Shown: positions 1-12,274 of the stretch, in pieces | How the letters are laid out: every line of letters begins with the position of its first letter | Numbering within the stretch: position 1 is the first letter of the stretch | DNA from: Polytrichum commune | Taxonomy: Eukaryota > Streptophyta > Polytrichopsida > Polytrichales > Polytrichaceae | NCBI GenBank assembly: GCA_950295325.1 | Contig: OX485803.1 | Span: 75,159,554 to 75,223,553, forward strand | Length of the DNA stretch: 64,000 nucleotides | Reading direction: 5' to 3' | The notes under the pieces: generated by a model | The model's input: the letters and a program-made list of their open reading frames with translations, nothing else | What the model was told of the DNA's origin: nothing | Databases searched by the model: none | Program-made: the position numbers and the translations under genes

Positions 1-1428
1 AAGGATTTGTAAGCATATTATCATGACAAATCAAAGTTGTGCCAAATGTTGGTATTTTGATTCTCTTCTTGGAAAAGTGCTCCCTCAATTGAAAATAATA
101 ATCCTCATTGGAGACCTTTCTCCTGTTCAATGAACGCAGAGAACTGGCTGCTAGTTGTAAATGAACCGGTTGAGTTTGCGGGATAATGAGTTGAAATTCA
201 AGACTTCAGGAATTGTACCTAACAATCTAGAGAAATGTAGAGAGAATACTTCAAATATTAAAGAAAATTTGAAAGATGTCCACATGCAGTCAGTTGTATT
301 TAGAAACACTAGGGTACTGAGGTTTTGAAGTAACATCTTTTTTTGGTGACACTTATTTCTAATATTCAAGTTGTCGACAAGTGAGTGCAATGGTGCCATC
401 AAGTAAGTCATTGTTAAAACGGATTAATCATATGTGGCATTACGTTGGAAATAGCAAAGGAGGCATAACACCTTATGTTGCATCATGGATAACCGTGATC
501 AACATTAGGCCAACAGGCTCACATTCATGCCGGTACTTCGACAAAGGAGTTGTTTTTTCTTTTCTTTTTATAAAATAACACCACTTTAGCCATTCCTATT
601 CATAATGGTGTAAGAAGGATGCAAGAACAATTTTAGAAGTGCTCCGACTTTGGCAATCACATTGGCTAATTGCAGATTTATCCACTAACAAAGCAATGGA
701 AGAAGTGATCCACCACACCTTCATTTAATAGAAGATCCTCACCCGCATTAAGGTTGGTTTGGGGTGATTATCACTTAGCAATCCAACATTAATAGACCCC
801 CCTCCCCCCCCCCCAAAAGGATACTAAAAGGCTCTTTCCTTAAGACAAATTTATGAATTTTTGTTGGTTTCATACGAATTTATTATTTTCGTTAAATTCT
901 TTCTATAGACTTTGTATAGATTTTTTAATTTGTGATTTTTTTTTGAAATTTTTCCAAGCTACTTAACCTTCTTGAAATAGCAAAAGTTTTTGAAAGCGAC
1001 ACCTTGAAGCCTCAATATCTTAGGATCTCAACTAATTATGTCCAAAACTCGCCCTGGGCACTTCTCCCTTTGTAATGAAACATTTTTGTGCATAAGCATG
1101 AACAAGCGCAAACTTGAAATCAAAAAATAGTCATCCCCCTAGAATAGTAAATGTGATGTTTAAGATTTTGATTATTTCTCTTACTTTTCACTTTCCAACA
1201 TAGCCCACTAACCTTCACCCCTTGCACTTGTATCCCTTGCTTGGTTCATGCCGAACCACATTCCACCTCAGTGATGAATTTACCACCAATAATATTTTTG
1301 TGACCATCTTGAGAAGTCTGGATTCAACAAAGTGGGACAGCATGATAATTGTTACCGTATTAGTTTAAAGTATAAAGTTTAATAAACTATAAAGTAATAT
1401 TATGAGAGTTACCATAAAAGTTTCATAA
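1..1428. other. Gene-free AT-rich flank
   Basis: No convincing coding exon is visible on either strand. A copy of a dispersed repeat with the core AACCGGTTGAGTTTG lies at about 140-260; relatives are near 6690 and 13920. A C-tract sits at about 801-816. A second stretch (about 1000-1060) resembles the sequence at 6835-6890, so most of this flank may be old, broken transposon sequence. Confidence 0.5.
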
Positions 1429-1431
1429 TAA

Positions 1432-2591
1432 GGGCCGGTTTACGCTACGGTGGAGAAGGCCTCCGGTCGGTCAAGAATGCTTGGCCAAGACATGGTTATA
1501 TGAGGCAAATGATGGATGTGCCGGAGAAGAATTAAAGGCAATAAAATATTTCTTAAGGAGTCTTGACCGGTTGAAGTCTAAACACCTAGAGGAGAAGTCC
1601 ACCGGAGAAGTCCACCGGTGAAGAGAAGTTCACCTAATGGTGAAGATTTTTTGTGATAAAAAACCATAATTCTCTACATTCACATTGTATCAAAAGATTT
1701 CAACAAGAATTGTGTAATATAATGTTCAATTTTATTCAAAAGATAATGAAAATTGCCAAATTGCCAATTGTCAAGTTTGGCCCATGTAGGAAATAAATGT
1801 CTCCTTGGGTGTTTAAGAATGAAGAGGGGAAAACCCATACACATTGGACAAAGCACTACTCTTTGGTATTATTTAAGACATGTTCTCCTCGTAATCATCC
1901 TCATCAATTTCTCTCTTCTTATCTTTGATCTTCAATCCTGGATAAACGAAGAAGAGAGATTTTATGCTCTCTTATGATCTTTATGGTTTTGAAGTATTTT
2001 ATCGTTTCAACTATGGCGATACAAAAAACCATCATGTATCACCATAATGCTTCAATTATGATGATGGCATATTTTTTGTTTGGGAGCAAGGAGAGGGTGG
2101 TGTGGAAATTTGACCAACCAAGTGGATATGTGTCACAATTTCTTCTTGGATCATATAATGCAAAAATGTTCAAAGATAGTGTACGGGTGAGTAAGCCTAC
2201 TTTTTTTATTTATGTCATTTGCTTGGACCCATGTTGAGTAAGAAAGATACAAAATTAAGACTTTGTATTCCAATAGAGTGTATGGTGAAATCTACGGTCC
2301 ATATCTGTTTTTGAAAATTAATTTTTTATTGTGTTGGGCTTCTCCGGAGGAGGAGTTTCTTGTCTGGCCTCAAGAGCACGCTCAAGAGGCCGGAGAAGCC
2401 CAACTCCAAAAAGTGCCGCCATGTAGGCGGCCATGTCATTTTATCATCCATGAGAAAAGTTCACCACCATTGTTTTCTTCACCTAGTGTAAACACCCACC
2501 AGTCAAGAGTTGCATTTTCGACCAATCACAATTGAGAAACGCCCTTTTTTTCATGACCGGTGGACTTCTCCACAGTAGTGTAAACCGGCCC
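1432..2591. mobile_element. PIF/Harbinger element, 1160 bp, with transposase remnant
   Basis: Terminal inverted repeats begin GGGCCGGTTTACGCTACG and end with the near-perfect complement. The element is flanked by TAA on both sides, matching the TWA target preference of PIF/Harbinger. Its ends are nearly identical to the short elements at 19198 and 22315. Unlike those, it carries about 770 bp of extra interior (about 1556-2324). The interior includes a transposase-like segment: KMFKDSVRVSKPTFF at about 2160-2205, followed in a shifted frame by LCHLLGPMLSKKDTKLR at about 2208-2260. This is the usual N-terminal portion of plant Harbinger nucleases. No DDE catalytic core remains, so the copy is internally deleted and frameshifted and cannot move itself. 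Confidence 0.8.
2060..2290 (+). pseudogene. Harbinger transposase N-terminal fragment
   Basis: The segment lies inside the 1160-bp element. It reads KERVVWKF, then SGYVSQFLLGSYNAKMF, then RVSKPTFF; the homology then continues in another frame with FYLCHLLGPMLSKKDTK and IPIE. The pattern F-R-S-K-x-TF, then LC..LGP, then KKDT..R..IP is typical of the start of plant PIF/Harbinger transposases, before the DDE catalytic region, which is absent here. At least one frameshift (near 2205) and an early stop make it a pseudogene. Confidence 0.65.
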
Positions 2592-2980
2592 TAAGATGAT
2601 AGAGTGTTGTTGCCCGGCGCCTATGTGGGATGGCACACTTACCGAACATGTCATTATTGCACCAACTTCGATAGCCATGAATGAAGACCATAGTCAAAAT
2701 TGAAAATTAGGCGGACTCTACAATGCCTAGGCTTACCCTCCTATATTGAGAATGAATGAGAAGGCAATCATTTTAAAACTATATCTTCAAACATGCATTC
2801 TCATCAATGTCAAAATTGTGGGTTTCTCTTCTTGGTCTTGAGAAATTTGAATAGAGACAACCTGTACACTGTGGTAGACTTGCCTTATTTAGATATTAGA
2901 ATGTATAATTTCTAACGCATGTGTACATATTCATTTTCAAATTGTGCATATTCGAAGAAAATCGTGGAAGAAAATTTACA

Positions 2981-3293
2981 ATAGTAGAAAACTATGCCAA
3001 AAAGAACCGCCGCCAATTCTTTTGACCAGCCTGTTATGCAATTGCTAAACAACTTCAGATTTTTTTGGGGGTTTGGCGACTGAAAGTATAGGAATTTGGG
3101 GGCGTGTAGTATGCTGTTGGAAAGGTCTTGAAAGTGCCTTTCCAACGGTATATTACATGACCCAACAAAAATTAAATTGCAGCCGCAAAACAAAAATTAA
3201 AAATCTGCAGTCGTTCAACAACTGCAGATCAGGCTGGTCAGAAGAACCGCAACCAATTTTGATTGCAGTTTTTTGGGACATAGTTTTCTAGTG
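2981..3293. mobile_element. 313-bp foldback/CACTA-like MITE
   Basis: The ends (2981-3070 and 3187-3293) are imperfect inverted copies of each other, sharing AGAAAACTATG, GAACCGC..CCAATT and GACCAGCCTG on opposite strands. The right end reads inward as CACTAGAAAAC, the start typical of CACTA-type elements. The trinucleotide ACA flanks both ends (2978-2980 and 3294-3296), matching a 3-bp target duplication. There is no coding capacity. Confidence 0.5.
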
Positions 3294-3296
3294 ACA

Positions 3297-6200
3297 TTAC
3301 GAGTAAATGACCTTGGGATTTCAAAAGACTTTCATCACGGCACTAGAAATTGTAAGCTTGGAGTCATTTGTGTTTCTCAAATGAATATGCTATTGTGTTT
3401 GTGTAATTTTTACTTTGTTCTAGGATCCCTATATATGCCAAAATGTTATAAGTAATTAACCAATTATATGCTAGTATTCCATACAACTCTCACTATAGAA
3501 CGCTATGAAGTGCATGCTCTCCTTAAAGAATTCATTTGACACACACTAGTCCCAAGTGGCATGGTTGAATCTAGCCCGTGAAGTTAGTCAAGTATGTTGA
3601 AACCACAGATTTCTTGGGCATAGGTTATATAGTATTAATAAAATGTTTACTAATTGATTTCTTTTTCCATGGCCACCCATTACAAGCACTCAAATCTTCA
3701 ATATATAAAAGATCTTTTAAGATGACATCACTAAAAGTATAACCACAAACAAATGGTTCTATTTGATTTTAAATGAAAATTTATAGACCTTACGTATTTT
3801 GATCTCCAGTTGTTTATATATATTCCTTGAATTCATGCTACTATTGAGGGGTCCATTTGAAAATAAAAGGAAATATCATTTGATCTATTAATAGAATTAT
3901 TTCAAACTATCTCAACTTCACGCATATTGTTCCTTCAATTTAAGTTGCTTTATCTTCAAGAAAAGTTTTTATATATCTTTAAAAAACACAATTTTAGTAC
4001 CTTCCAAAAAAACCGTACGATATTTTAAATGAGTGTGCAATTTTGAACCTTACATAACATTATTCCAATTCATAATAGTGTTTGGTGGGACTCACAGTAT
4101 TCCATGGAATATTTTCCATATTCATACTAAATGTTCAATGGATATTGTCAATCCCATAAAACAATGTTATGGATTTGAATAATGTTATGTAAATTTTAAA
4201 ACTATGGTATAGTATAGAAGTGGTTCAATTTACCATACTTGCACTATTGAAAGAACAATTCAAATCGCAAGGTTTATTATATAGAAGTAAAAATAGAATG
4301 AGAATGTTTCAAGAGAAATCGGTGTCCATATTAGTGTAATTTGTAATTTGATTTCCCATGTACTCGGATTTGCATGAACCCTTACACGGTCAAATTGTAG
4401 GGATCGCATGCTCCGGATGTGGTGTTCCCACTACACTCATAATAGTAATGTGACTCACCCTAGGCAACCCTAAAGTGTGGCCCGAAGTATAGATTTGTCG
4501 CCAATGTTACATTTTTAGTGGGAAATTAAGCTCAAATGTAATCTTACAATAGTAATCTAACTCAATGTGGCTCGCTTCCACTGTGTGGTTTGATGGTCTA
4601 CAAGATTATGGTTGAGCTTCCATAACATTATCAAGTAGTGTGCGTTCGTTCATGTGGGTTTAAGAATATAACCATGGGACGCCACAACTAGTGCAAATTC
4701 GATGCAGATCCATAAGATCACTATGCCTAAATTAGATCATTCTAAGCACCCAATCTTTTTTGAAGTGTTTGGAATAGGTGCAATAATCAAGATACGTGTC
4801 AAGAGAAGTTGCATGATGGGTGCTTGCCATTGGAGGAATTGCATGGTCTCACCAAAGTTAGTTATTGATGATTTCACAAATTTGGATGAAGAGGAGGGGA
4901 GGACATAACATTATTAAACAATGTGCGTTCATTCATGTGGGCCATGAGAATATAATCATGAGATGCCGCAGCTAGTGCAAATGGTATTGCACACCCCTTC
5001 CCATTCAATAGACCACTAAAATCAGAGGCTCTTCAAGGTGGTCACCTGCTTTCATTTCAGGCGCCTATGTTTTGGTGTATCGTTTGCCTTCTAATTTGTA
5101 GTTTGTCAAGTGTCGCTTGAATTTTGAGTATGGTATTGGCTTGCAGTGCCTCAAAGGATGAGAGCAATTGCTCGCTCTCAAGCTTAAGCTCAAGAGTGGA
5201 CCCGTTCTTCATTGCAATACTTTGAAGCATCCCTTACGGTTGCAGTGGGGGACATGGATATTGATACTGCACTCCTTATGAAGTTGAGGAAATTCATTGA
5301 AGAGGAATGCATGGCGGGCTTGTGCTCTATGGAGTGTGGTGGAGCATTAACACACTAACATTTTCAAAGTGGTTCTTAAGGGAAATTTTAGTAGTCTACT
5401 AGTATTGAACAAGAAAATTAAGGTATGATTGGGGTGGGATGAAAGTCCTCTTACTAGTCACGTGGTTTCTTGCAAGAGGTTGTTGTTGAGGGAGGTCATG
5501 CAAGTCACTGTTGCATGTGTTGTTGGATGGCAATGTCATGGACCTTGTGTCTCTCAATTTGCCACCAACGCCTCTCATGTGTATTCCATGTCGTCGTTGT
5601 AGGTTGCAGGAGGTAGCCCACGGGTAGATCACTCCATTGTCAAGTTGAACACCACGTGTGACCAAAAAAAATCTTCTTTTGGTAAGTTGCACCACCAAAA
5701 TGGGTCAAAATTTTATCAATTTTTTTTCATGAGTAGATATACACAATACCTATGACGTGGTAACTAAATTTGATGATTTGTTTTTTTCATAAAACATACC
5801 ATTTCTAACTAGAATGACACAGAATTGAACTAAAACAATTACTAAAAAAATAAAGATGACTAAAAATTTCAAATAAGTATACAAAAGATACTATCAATGG
5901 TTATGTATATGTAGAAAAAATATCATAAATTTTAAAATTATATATGGCATGTAATATAGGAGTAGCAAACTTTGTCCGCACATGGTGTCAACTTGACAAT
6001 GAAGTGACCTCCCCGTGAGGTAGCCTAGCCTCCTCCCGACACTCCTCAACTTTTGCCAACGAGGAGGCCTCCGCCTAGCCTGCCAATACCAATACCCGGG
6101 TCCCCCTTACATTCAGGTGGGGGGTGTCTGGGGCTACAATGGACTACACTGCCCTTACGTAACAATACCTCGTATTAATAAATGAATTTGGCTTGTGGGT

Positions 6201-6592
6201 TTTCCAAGTGCACCACAACACCCTCCCCCCTCCCCAATTAATCAAAATCCCAATAATGCACCCAGAAAAGTATCCAAATAACACATGTCTATTTTAAATA
6301 GCACATGTCTAATTTAAATGGCACCAGGTACTCGTGAGTGAGTCTTTGCTTGCATGTGTCATCAACACGCTGATAAGTTACATGTCTGCAATGGGCCAGG
6401 TTCCAAATGGTCTCGAATATTACAAATATGATACCAACTTGGACCAGTGTGACTCAGAAATGGCTTATGGGGAAGTGATCAGGTGACCATTTCCATCGTA
6501 TTCAAGGTTTGGCCACCGGTAAATATCACACATATTAAGTTGCCATCTTTTGCTTGAATCCAGAGATGTGATTGCACATGAGAAGGATATGG
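3297..6592. other. Gene-free region with a local direct repeat
   Basis: No gene is recognised. An imperfect direct repeat of about 85 bp occurs at about 4621-4703 and 4904-4985, starting CATAACATTAT and sharing GTGCGTTC.TTCATGTGGG. The region 6000-6140 is locally GC-rich, without a recognisable coding pattern. The remainder is AT-rich and repetitive in character. Confidence 0.4.
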
Positions 6593-7161
6593 CAACTATA
6601 CTAAATAGTCCTATGATTGTGGGCGGAAAATTAACGTGGGCCACACTAATTCAATGTGGGTTCAAGACTATGATCGGGGAGAACCGGCAGTTAGTTATAG
6701 ATGAACCGGTTGAGTTTGAGAAATAACTGGTTGAAGTTTAGGACTGCAAGTTAATTACCGAATCATTTTAGAGGAATCTATAAATATACCCTGTTTTAAT
6801 AAATTAAAACCGAAGGATGTCAACTTGTAACCGGTTGGACTTGCAAGCACTAGGATATCAACCGATTATGCCCAAAAATCTCCCCAATTATTGGTTCAAG
6901 ACCCTAGGTTTTCCCTTAAGTCTTTGCGAAGACTTCGGCCAACACATTGAATACTAATTATAGAAAAATAGCATAAAATAAAAGAATCGCCCACATTAAT
7001 TTTCTAGAAAAACAATTTTCTGTGGCCCGTGCTAATTTTCTAATATAAATTTAGTGTGGGTTGAAAATTGACGTGGCCTACATCAGATCTCATTATAACA
7101 AATTAGCAAGGGCTCTAGAAAATTAATGTGGGCCATAGTTGTAGGACTATTTAATGTAGTT
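6593..7161. repeat. Inverted-repeat-bounded segment
   Basis: The left edge (AACTATACTAAATAGTCCTA) and the right edge, read in reverse complement (AACTACATTAAATAGTCCTA), match with few differences. Next to both are diverged GTGGGCC/AAATTAA motifs, and more of these recur inside. The interior carries a copy of the AACCGGTTGAGTTTG dispersed repeat (about 6700). It could be a degenerate MITE; no clear target-site duplication was found. Confidence 0.3.
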
Positions 7162-8856
7162 ACACGTAGTTGTGTGCCTTACCCAAAAAGACCCTAATAG
7201 ATTCTTGCCTAACATGAGCATGCTTTGAATGTAAGAATTTAGGGTTAGTTTTAGACACACTTGAGTTGTGATCAACATGTTGAGAATTCATATTTTACTC
7301 GTATAAAGTACATGTTAATATTCTATTCAATGATCAACACAATCTAACAAAAAAGTGAGGCAATCTAATAATTGTAAGTATGCTCAAAGATTTAAGAGGA
7401 GGATTATAGTTGTGGTCAACCATAAATTAGAATGATAAGTGTCAAAACATTGTTCGTCCCCTTATAGAAGGGATCCCTAACATAAATATCTTTGACCACA
7501 AATGCAAGGATAATGGACCATCGTAGCCATTCTTAAGGTTGAATACAAATGGAAGGTTTTCACAGTCTCGTTTCTTCCCAAGGATTCTAAACATGAGCCG
7601 ATTGTTTGTTAAGGTATCCAAGTTTCTAAATTGAGATGTGAAAATTAAGATGATAACAACAAAATCAATTGGGAATCAAATGTTAATACAACTTAAGGAA
7701 GGTCGGTGTGTATGTTTGACAAAGTTTTTGCAAGTTTTTCACTTTTGACATGCAAAAACTTGCACACAAAAAAAATGCACGTCAATTGATATGCACAATT
7801 TAGAACTTGACACGTACTAGGACTTGTGAAGAAAAAAACCACATATCAATTAACATGCTAAAAATTGAAATGATATGTACTACTAGGCAAATTAAGTATT
7901 ATAAATTGTTGAATAATTTGGCCCATCAGATGTTGAAGAGTGATGCTTTGGTTGGTTGAATATTGGGTTAATTTTGAGGCGTCTCAACTTGACATTGGGG
8001 TGATTTGAGGTAGAAAGAGCTTGTGCGAAGAAAAAAATTGTTTACATACCTTAAGGTATAGCATTATGTTGTGGATGCATAGATGACCACATTTGTCGTT
8101 GCCCAAGTGCTAAAACATATCTATGGACGTAACAGTATCCACCATGTATTCGTTCACCCCTCATAAATTTTGCAATGCAACGCATATCCACCTAACGAAT
8201 ACGAAGTGTTCATATTTACGTTTATGCACCTTGTTTTTACAGGAGTCTAGATGGAAAATTCGATAAGGTTGAAATACCAACACCGACCAGTGGCCATCTT
8301 AGACCCAAGGTAGGATTATGTCCTAAACCTCATGAACCCCTGGAGGCGGATATAAAAAGTATTTCGTACGTTTCTGAAGACCTGATCCACTCTTCATGAC
8401 ACCCATTACACTGCCGGAAACTTAGGACCTAACGATGTGTATCTCAGGTCGATAGTACTCTGGATATGCCAAGTATACATGAGATAGCACGAAGTTCATT
8501 ACGTCGTTCCCTAGACGGATTTTTAAATTATTCAAGTCGCGAATATCCTTATGCTTCATCTCAATCTCCTTCTTAAACTAATTATAAAAAACTGTGACCG
8601 GTTTCTTAATTGTCCCACTCCCTTAAGATGACATCGTTTTTATAAGCTTATTGATCTCCAGACACACGTAAACTTATGAAACACAATATTTGTTTAGTTT
8701 ACTTGCGTCTATGATATGACATTCTAGAAATATACATTTCAAAATACCCTCTTGCAATGTGTTTGTGGATAAATTGGACACCCCCCGAGGTAGAGTCTGC
8801 TCCCCAAACGACGTAGGCGCGTCCATCCATTGAGACAAATTAGGATCTAACTTAGT
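7162..8856. other. Gene-free region
   Basis: No convincing gene is visible. The part from about 8000 may be the 3' flank of the minus-strand transposon-like coding region described at 8857-13794, but no domain is readable. Confidence 0.3.
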
Positions 8857-10447
8857 TCATTCTCTGTGTATCCCATCTACATTGTGCATGGTTCGAATAA
8901 CTTTTGTCACGGTGATACAAAAGTTGTCGCCAAGATACATCCCAATTTCGTCCATTGCTTGTTGAATCTCCAGAAACAATGGGGTTGAACCTTGGCATGT
9001 CAAATCTGCCGGAGTCGGTTTTGACGGCTTCTCAGTAGACTGTTGTGGTAATCCCTCTGATTGGCCAACTTCATTGGATATTGGAACATGCGTTTCTTCG
9101 GCCTCAGCCATAGGCATGGTAGGGGCCTGCCCGGTCTTCAAAGGACTAATAAAACTGTAAGGACATTTTCCAATCTTACTGTCGCGCACCTCTCCATGAG
9201 GAGTGCCCGAAACACCATGGGCACGAGGGGGACCCCGGAGTGACACCCGGGACTTGTGGCGCCGTTGGTGAGAGGGCCCAAGTGATCCTAGTGTGGACGA
9301 GGGCCCCGGGCGTTGGGAACGCCTCCCACCCACGAAGACTAGGAGGCATGAGGGTAAGGCCAAGAGCTATGCGTAGCTCATGGCGTGGTGATTCTAGAAC
9401 GCTCAAGAACACCTCAATCGGAGGTGTGAGCTAGGAGTTATGGCCATTTGAGTGGGGCGTTGTCCCGGGACAGCGCCCTAGTACAGCAGTGCCTGCGAGT
9501 GATTCCCGGGACTGCCAAGGTTCAAACAGGCATAACTTCCTCAATAATTGCCCAAATGAGGCAAGTGAGGAGTCCATCAACTTCTACATGAAGTGTAGAT
9601 GAAGATGGAGTGGTTGGTTGTTAGCATCAGACATCATACAAGGAAGTTATGATGGTCTGAAGCTGCTGGGGGCTTGTAGGCCCAGCGGCTAAAGGAAAAT
9701 GTCTACTTGGCCCCAACTCTTGGTTGAGAGACAAGAGGTCTCTTGACGGTGGGGTAGGGGCCCCGCGTAGAGTCCTAGAGGCTTATATGGGTGAGGTGGT
9801 GTGGCCTCACCCACCTGAGGCCGAATGGCACGGCCTCCATGGGCTTTGGCCCAATGTATGGCCATAGTGGCCTAGTATGCTTCGGGTTGTTGTAGTGTTG
9901 CTCCGGCAATGCGATGATCAACATAAGATGGGACTTCCATGGATGGAAGTCCACATCTAAGGATTGGTTACCGATTAAGGGGGTGAGTCCTGAAAGCAAA
10001 GTAGGAGGGTTGGTTCCCCTTCTATGAACTATAAGGTCCGGGGTAGGAAGAGCTAACCATTAGCATGGCGGTATGCGAAGGGTTAGCGCTCGTAACCTTT
10101 GCTAGAAAGGAAAATTGGCAAGATTGCTAAGGGGGCTAGCAAGGGTTGCGACACTTACCTTCTATTCCAAAATTGAATTCCGTAATTTGATTTACAATTG
10201 GAACATTGATTTTAATGACTACATTCGCGGTATCAAGAGGATTGTTATCATGTAACATTGCCTCCTCTATAGGTGACTTAGTGTCTCCAAATATTTCTTC
10301 GTCGTGCAACGGACATTCATCATCAACATTGGTGGTTTTTGAATTACTTGGAAATTCTCTTCCAACACAAGTTTCCCACCGTAGACGATCCACAATAACA
10401 ATGCTCAATGCAAGCTCACGTGTTGTGTTACGGATGTCATCCTGCAA
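8857..10447 (-). pseudogene. Minus-strand ORF split by a solo LTR
   Basis: Two pieces of one reading frame, 10447-10154 and 9174-8857, are separated by a 974-bp solo LTR plus one 5-bp target duplication. Leaving these out, the frame is continuous for 203 codons to a stop at 8857-8859. The joint runs from EFNFGIEGK into IGKCPYSF. I do not recognise the product. It begins MQDDIRNTTRELALS, is acidic in the middle, and ends NVDGIHRE. Together with the zinc-finger piece at 13453-13794 and coding-like fragments at 10722-11250 on the same strand, it may be part of an old DNA-transposon gene. It is broken today. Confidence 0.5.
9180..10153 (-). mobile_element. Solo LTR, 974 bp (minus orientation)
   Basis: The element begins TGTCGCGCACC and ends GGGTTGCGACA, so it has TG...CA ends with a 6-bp terminal inverted repeat. 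CTTAC occurs on both sides (9175-9179 and 10154-10158), a 5-bp target duplication typical of LTR retrotransposons. The sequence is the inverted partner of 12275-13249. A TATA-like CATATAAGCCT on the minus strand (near 9780) suggests that strand is the sense one. There is no internal gag/pol, so it is a solo LTR, presumably left by recombination between two LTRs. Confidence 0.8.
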
Positions 10448-10719
10448 ATAAGCTACTTCAATGCTCCATGAAGGTGTTTCGAGTGAAACAACTTAACCTA
10501 TATCACATTTTTTTTGTTTTTAATGTCCGTGTTCACTATCCCAATTTATGACTCCAATCGGAGTAATGTAATATAACCCAGGCCCGGTCAAAGTGTTCAG
10601 GGTGCTCAGCTGCAAAATCTTGGAGTGCACGCATTTGCACAGTCTGCACCTAATCATGAATCTCGCAAACTACATCCTTACATTTGCCCTCCCGAACTTG
10701 AGCAATCAAATATATAATT

Positions 10720-11250
10720 TTTCATCTAAGAGTGTCATCAGTTTCATCCCCTAAGCCAATTGTAGAGAACATGAAAAATCCATAAACAATTACGAACATT
10801 GCTTTCATAATTTTGGTATTTTCATGGCAATTGTCTTCAATTGTTTTCATTGTTAAATTGTATATATGGCATGTTAATTGACGGTACACACCACTTTCAT
10901 GCAATAAGAACACCTTCATGAATAGAACAAAAATCGTTGGTTCCTTCGCAGATAGGCGGATTCGAGTAAGCATGCCATGTAAAATTTCCACCTTGAATTC
11001 TAGATATGACACATAACAATTGTCATCATTCTTCACATTCTTCATCGTGACAGTATGTACATGAAATAGTTTAAGCAACGATATTGAAATTCTATTCCAT
11101 TATAAATCACAAAGTAATAATTGGAAGGGAAAAACGTATAAGATACTTACTGTCATGGATCCAAGGCATGGCTGGTAGCTCATCAAATACCTTCATGTGT
11201 GCGTGAAGTATACGCCAAATGGGGCACCAATCTCAAAGAAATTTTTTTCG
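10720..11250 (-). pseudogene. Degenerate coding-like fragments, unrecognised
   Basis: Minus-strand fragments include DWCPIWRILHAHMKVFDEL (about 11235-11180) and an open stretch of 118 codons (11078-10722) with SYLEFKVEILHGMLTRIRLS. They look protein-like but have stops and frame changes between them. They lie on the same strand as the pieces at 13794-13453 and 10447-8857, between the two solo LTRs, and may be the middle of one dead transposon gene. I cannot assign a family. Confidence 0.3.
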
Positions 11251-12274
11251 CAACATCACATTAGTTTCTTAAAATTCCCTCCTTATTCGCTAGACCTCAA
11301 CTTCTCGGTCAGTTGTTACATTTTTCAATACTTTTTGGTAATTTCTTGGAAATTTGCATAGTCGATCGTCTATTGGTGGTACGCACAAAACTGCTCAAGA
11401 TCAGGGTACGGCTCATTTGTAATTTTTTTCTTCATAAGAGACTCTAGGAATGCCGTAATGATGTCCCAAACTGCTTTGATAGTTTCGGACAAATTTTTTA
11501 GCCTCTACAAATTTTTTAATGTCAATTAAGGAGTTAAATACCTAGTCCTTGAACTTAAAATTTCATCAAGTTTTTTTTTTCCCCTAAGCTACATAACAAT
11601 CTCTTGGCACAACAACTCATTCCGGCAAGCATTGAACATCGCTTCCATCTCCGGTTGACAATCAAATGGCTTCGGAGCCCAATTGTCTTCTGCCCAATTT
11701 AGGAGGACTTCTAGAGTGGGTTCCCACATGTCGTCCCACAGAGTCATATTGGATACAATGTTTTGTAGAGTATCTTTTTAGACCCATCATTCGCAAACAC
11801 GATCATTTAATAGAGGCGCATTTGAAGAAGAAATTGGCCGGACTTCCAAGAGGACATCATCAATAGCCTTAGATACCTCATCCACTGTATCACTTAGAGG
11901 ATACTTGGCCTCACCCGTCAGTTTTAAACGGAAATGGATACGTTGTGGGACTAGGGCATCGCATTTGGATCTCGACTGCCCCGTTGAAGGATTATGGATG
12001 ATAATGGACTTCTCTTGTACGCATCCTCCCCTTGCTTTTGTCTTTCATTTCTTTAACTCTAGCGAAATTGTTTGGCCCTACTTATTTTTATACACTTGAA
12101 GGACCATTTTTTGAACCTTGGAAAATACCTTAAAAAAACCTCGACCAGTAGCACTTACTTGCGTGTTCTTCCCAGTAGGTCCAATTTGTAGTGTTTCCTA
12201 TCTCTTCTCATTCTTTGCAAAGAATTTATTTTCTTTCCCTTGTGAAGGCCCTTCTTCACCTTCGGGGGCGCTAC

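Noticed and set aside
9061-9434. Several short open frames on both strands at 9.0-9.4 kb and 13.0-13.3 kb
   Set aside because: They lie in the GC-rich end of the solo LTR and occur as mirror images in both copies; they are not genes.
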